In this document: positions 63,193-64,000 of the stretch, one piece after another
How the letters are laid out: every line of letters begins with the position of its first letter
Position numbering within the stretch: position 1 is the stretch's first letter
NCBI GenBank assembly: GCA_032718475.1
Contig: JAUCBJ010004405.1
Span: 1-64,000 of the forward strand
Reading direction: 5' to 3'
Length of the DNA stretch: 64,000 nucleotides
DNA from: Nemertoderma westbladi
Lineage: Eukaryota > Xenacoelomorpha > Nemertodermatida > Nemertodermatidae
The notes under the pieces: generated by a model
What the model was told of the DNA's origin: nothing
The model's input: only the letters and a program-made list of their open reading frames with translations
Databases searched by the model: none
Translations under genes and position numbers: made by a program

Positions 63193-64000
63193 CTGAATTC
63201 TTTAGGAGACGTAGGAGGGGTTTTTTGTACCGGTTCCCTTCTGTCATTGGGTCGAGACTTGGATTTACTTACCTGATCTTTAGGCATTTTATTGACATAA
63301 TAAGACCTGTCAGTGTCTTTCCCGCTGTCCTCTCCTTGAGAGGTTTGGCTTTCACCGTCGTCGGTATAACATACTGGTGTTACCCTTCTCCTAGAAACGG
63401 GTTTCTCACTTACCTTACTTTCCGCTGTCTTCTCTCTGGACTGCTTTATGAGCTGTAATTTCACCTCGCTATCCAAGAATGACATGAGATCAGCCATGGT
63501 AGGGTCTCGTTGTTGTTGTTCCATCATGTATAACACTTTCTTGTCCCAGCGTGTACCTACTCCACCCTTCGGTAAAGTAGAAGCCACTGCTCTAATAACC
63601 ATAGCACTCTGATACTCATGAGACTTACCTAGCCAATCTAATTGTCTGCAGATCTCCTGAATTTCATCGGAAAACTCTATAATCCCGCTGCTAATAAACT
63701 TTCGGGGCGCTACCAACTTTGCATACAAATACCCAGCTATGTTATTCCTATTACCATACCTGATGTTTAGTGTATCCCAAACTTGTCTTAATCCGTCTGG
63801 ATGTCCAATAAACCTTAACGCCATTAACTTGGGAGATCCTTCCAAGCACTCGATGAGGAATCTAAGTTTCTCTCCATTAGATAGTACAGAGTTCTGTATG
63901 TTATCTTTGTAATATTCATTAAAAGGTAACCATCCCATCTCATCTCCACTGAACTTGACGATCTCTCCCACCTTCACCGCTTGCCGGGCTTCGGTTCTAG
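63189..64000 (-). CDS. E3 gag, DUF1759 part (runs off window)
   Basis: Open from the window edge to the stop at 63189. The edge sequence reads R-T-E-A-R-Q-A-V-K in phase and matches E2, so the apparent start at 63977 is not the true one. The DUF1759 domain is intact: W-L-P-F-N-E-Y-Y-K-D, L-S-N-G-E-K-L-R-F-L-I-E-C-L-E-G, Y-G-N-R-N-N-I-A-G-Y-L-Y-A-K-L-V. A charged tail follows (S-E-K-P-V-S-R-R-R, C-Y-T-D-D-G-E-S) ending K-E-F-R. Unlike E2 it has no TAG at the codon equivalent to 21899. Role: structural particle protein. The stop codon lies in CAGGTGAGA, which also fits a splice donor. Confidence 0.88.
   Translation of the reverse strand, partial: RTEARQAVKVGEIVKFSGDEMGWLPFNEYYKDNIQNSVLSNGEKLRFLIECLEGSPKLMALRFIGHPDGLRQVWDTLNIRYGNRNNIAGYLYAKLVAPRKFISSGIIEFSDEIQEICRQLDWLGKSHEYQSAMVIRAVASTLPKGGVGTRWDKKVLYMMEQQQRDPTMADLMSFLDSEVKLQLIKQSREKTAESKVSEKPVSRRRVTPVCYTDDGESQTSQGEDSGKDTDRSYYVNKMPKDQVSKSKSRPNDRREPVQKTPPTSPKEFR

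Larger units (their letters stand above)
56961..64000 (-). mobile_element. E3: BEL/Pao element, same family as E2, RT and integrase deleted
   Basis: On the - strand, from the window edge: open gag, a gag/pol overlap, a shortened pol ORF, non-coding sequence, ORF3, an ORF4 remnant, a polypurine stretch (CTGGGAGCGG next to 58147) and the 3' LTR. It lies antisense in intron 4 of the Ig gene; the LTR begins 50 bp after the exon-4 donor. The 5' LTR is outside the window, so the target-site duplication cannot be checked. Confidence 0.88.

Overview
This is animal nuclear DNA: AT-rich, intron-containing and crowded with repeats. The only host gene seen is on the + strand. It encodes an NCAM/fasciclin II-type immunoglobulin-superfamily adhesion protein, with four coding exons at 35325-35382, 51635-51793, 55641-55787 and 56764-56910. 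All introns are phase 1, and each Ig domain is split over two exons. The rest is mobile or tandemly repeated DNA. BEL/Pao retrotransposons, tRNA-derived SINEs, pearl/Helentron-like elements and many poly(C) tracts suggest a marine invertebrate, perhaps a mollusc or other lophotrochozoan. The sequence alone does not settle the phylum.

Layout. (1) About 0.3-16.1 kb: element E1, a decayed BEL/Pao retrotransposon on the - strand with gag, protease, RT/RNase H, integrase and two extra 3' ORFs. It carries an 18-bp motif eleven times. (2) 16.1-29.2 kb: element E2, a second BEL/Pao family on the - strand, with a 5' LTR at 28067-29242, a long palindrome-rich leader, a gag broken by an apparent inversion and one nonsense codon, and one intact 1,623-residue pol ORF. 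Its 3' end is missing. (3) 29.2-31.1 kb: an array of a 63-bp satellite, found again in opposite orientation at 39.3-40.0 kb. (4) 31.7-34.9 kb: a Helentron-like candidate and a foldback MITE, just upstream of the gene. (5) 35.3-56.9 kb: the Ig gene, whose 16-kb first intron holds SINEs, satellite, a pearl-like element with seven CTCF-like motifs, an 8-bp-TSD MITE and a foldback built of short tandem repeats. (6) 56.96 kb to the window end: element E3, same family as E2, inserted antisense in intron 4 only 50 bp past the exon-4 splice donor. E3 has a 3' LTR, an intact third ORF, an open gag, and a pol ORF from which two in-frame deletions removed RT and integrase.

The most novel observation is that E1 and E3, from different families, share an extra ORF downstream of pol. 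It encodes a protein with a CxxC...CxxH signature and no Env features, and is followed by a shorter ORF with a strongly basic C-terminus. I do not recognise this module. The second is the 18-bp motif of E1, which recurs in coding (two reading frames) and non-coding positions; in eight of its eleven copies the core varies only at the two CpG sites of CTCGCGAG. E2 could supply pol functions to a gag/protease/ORF3-only derivative like E3; that is inference.
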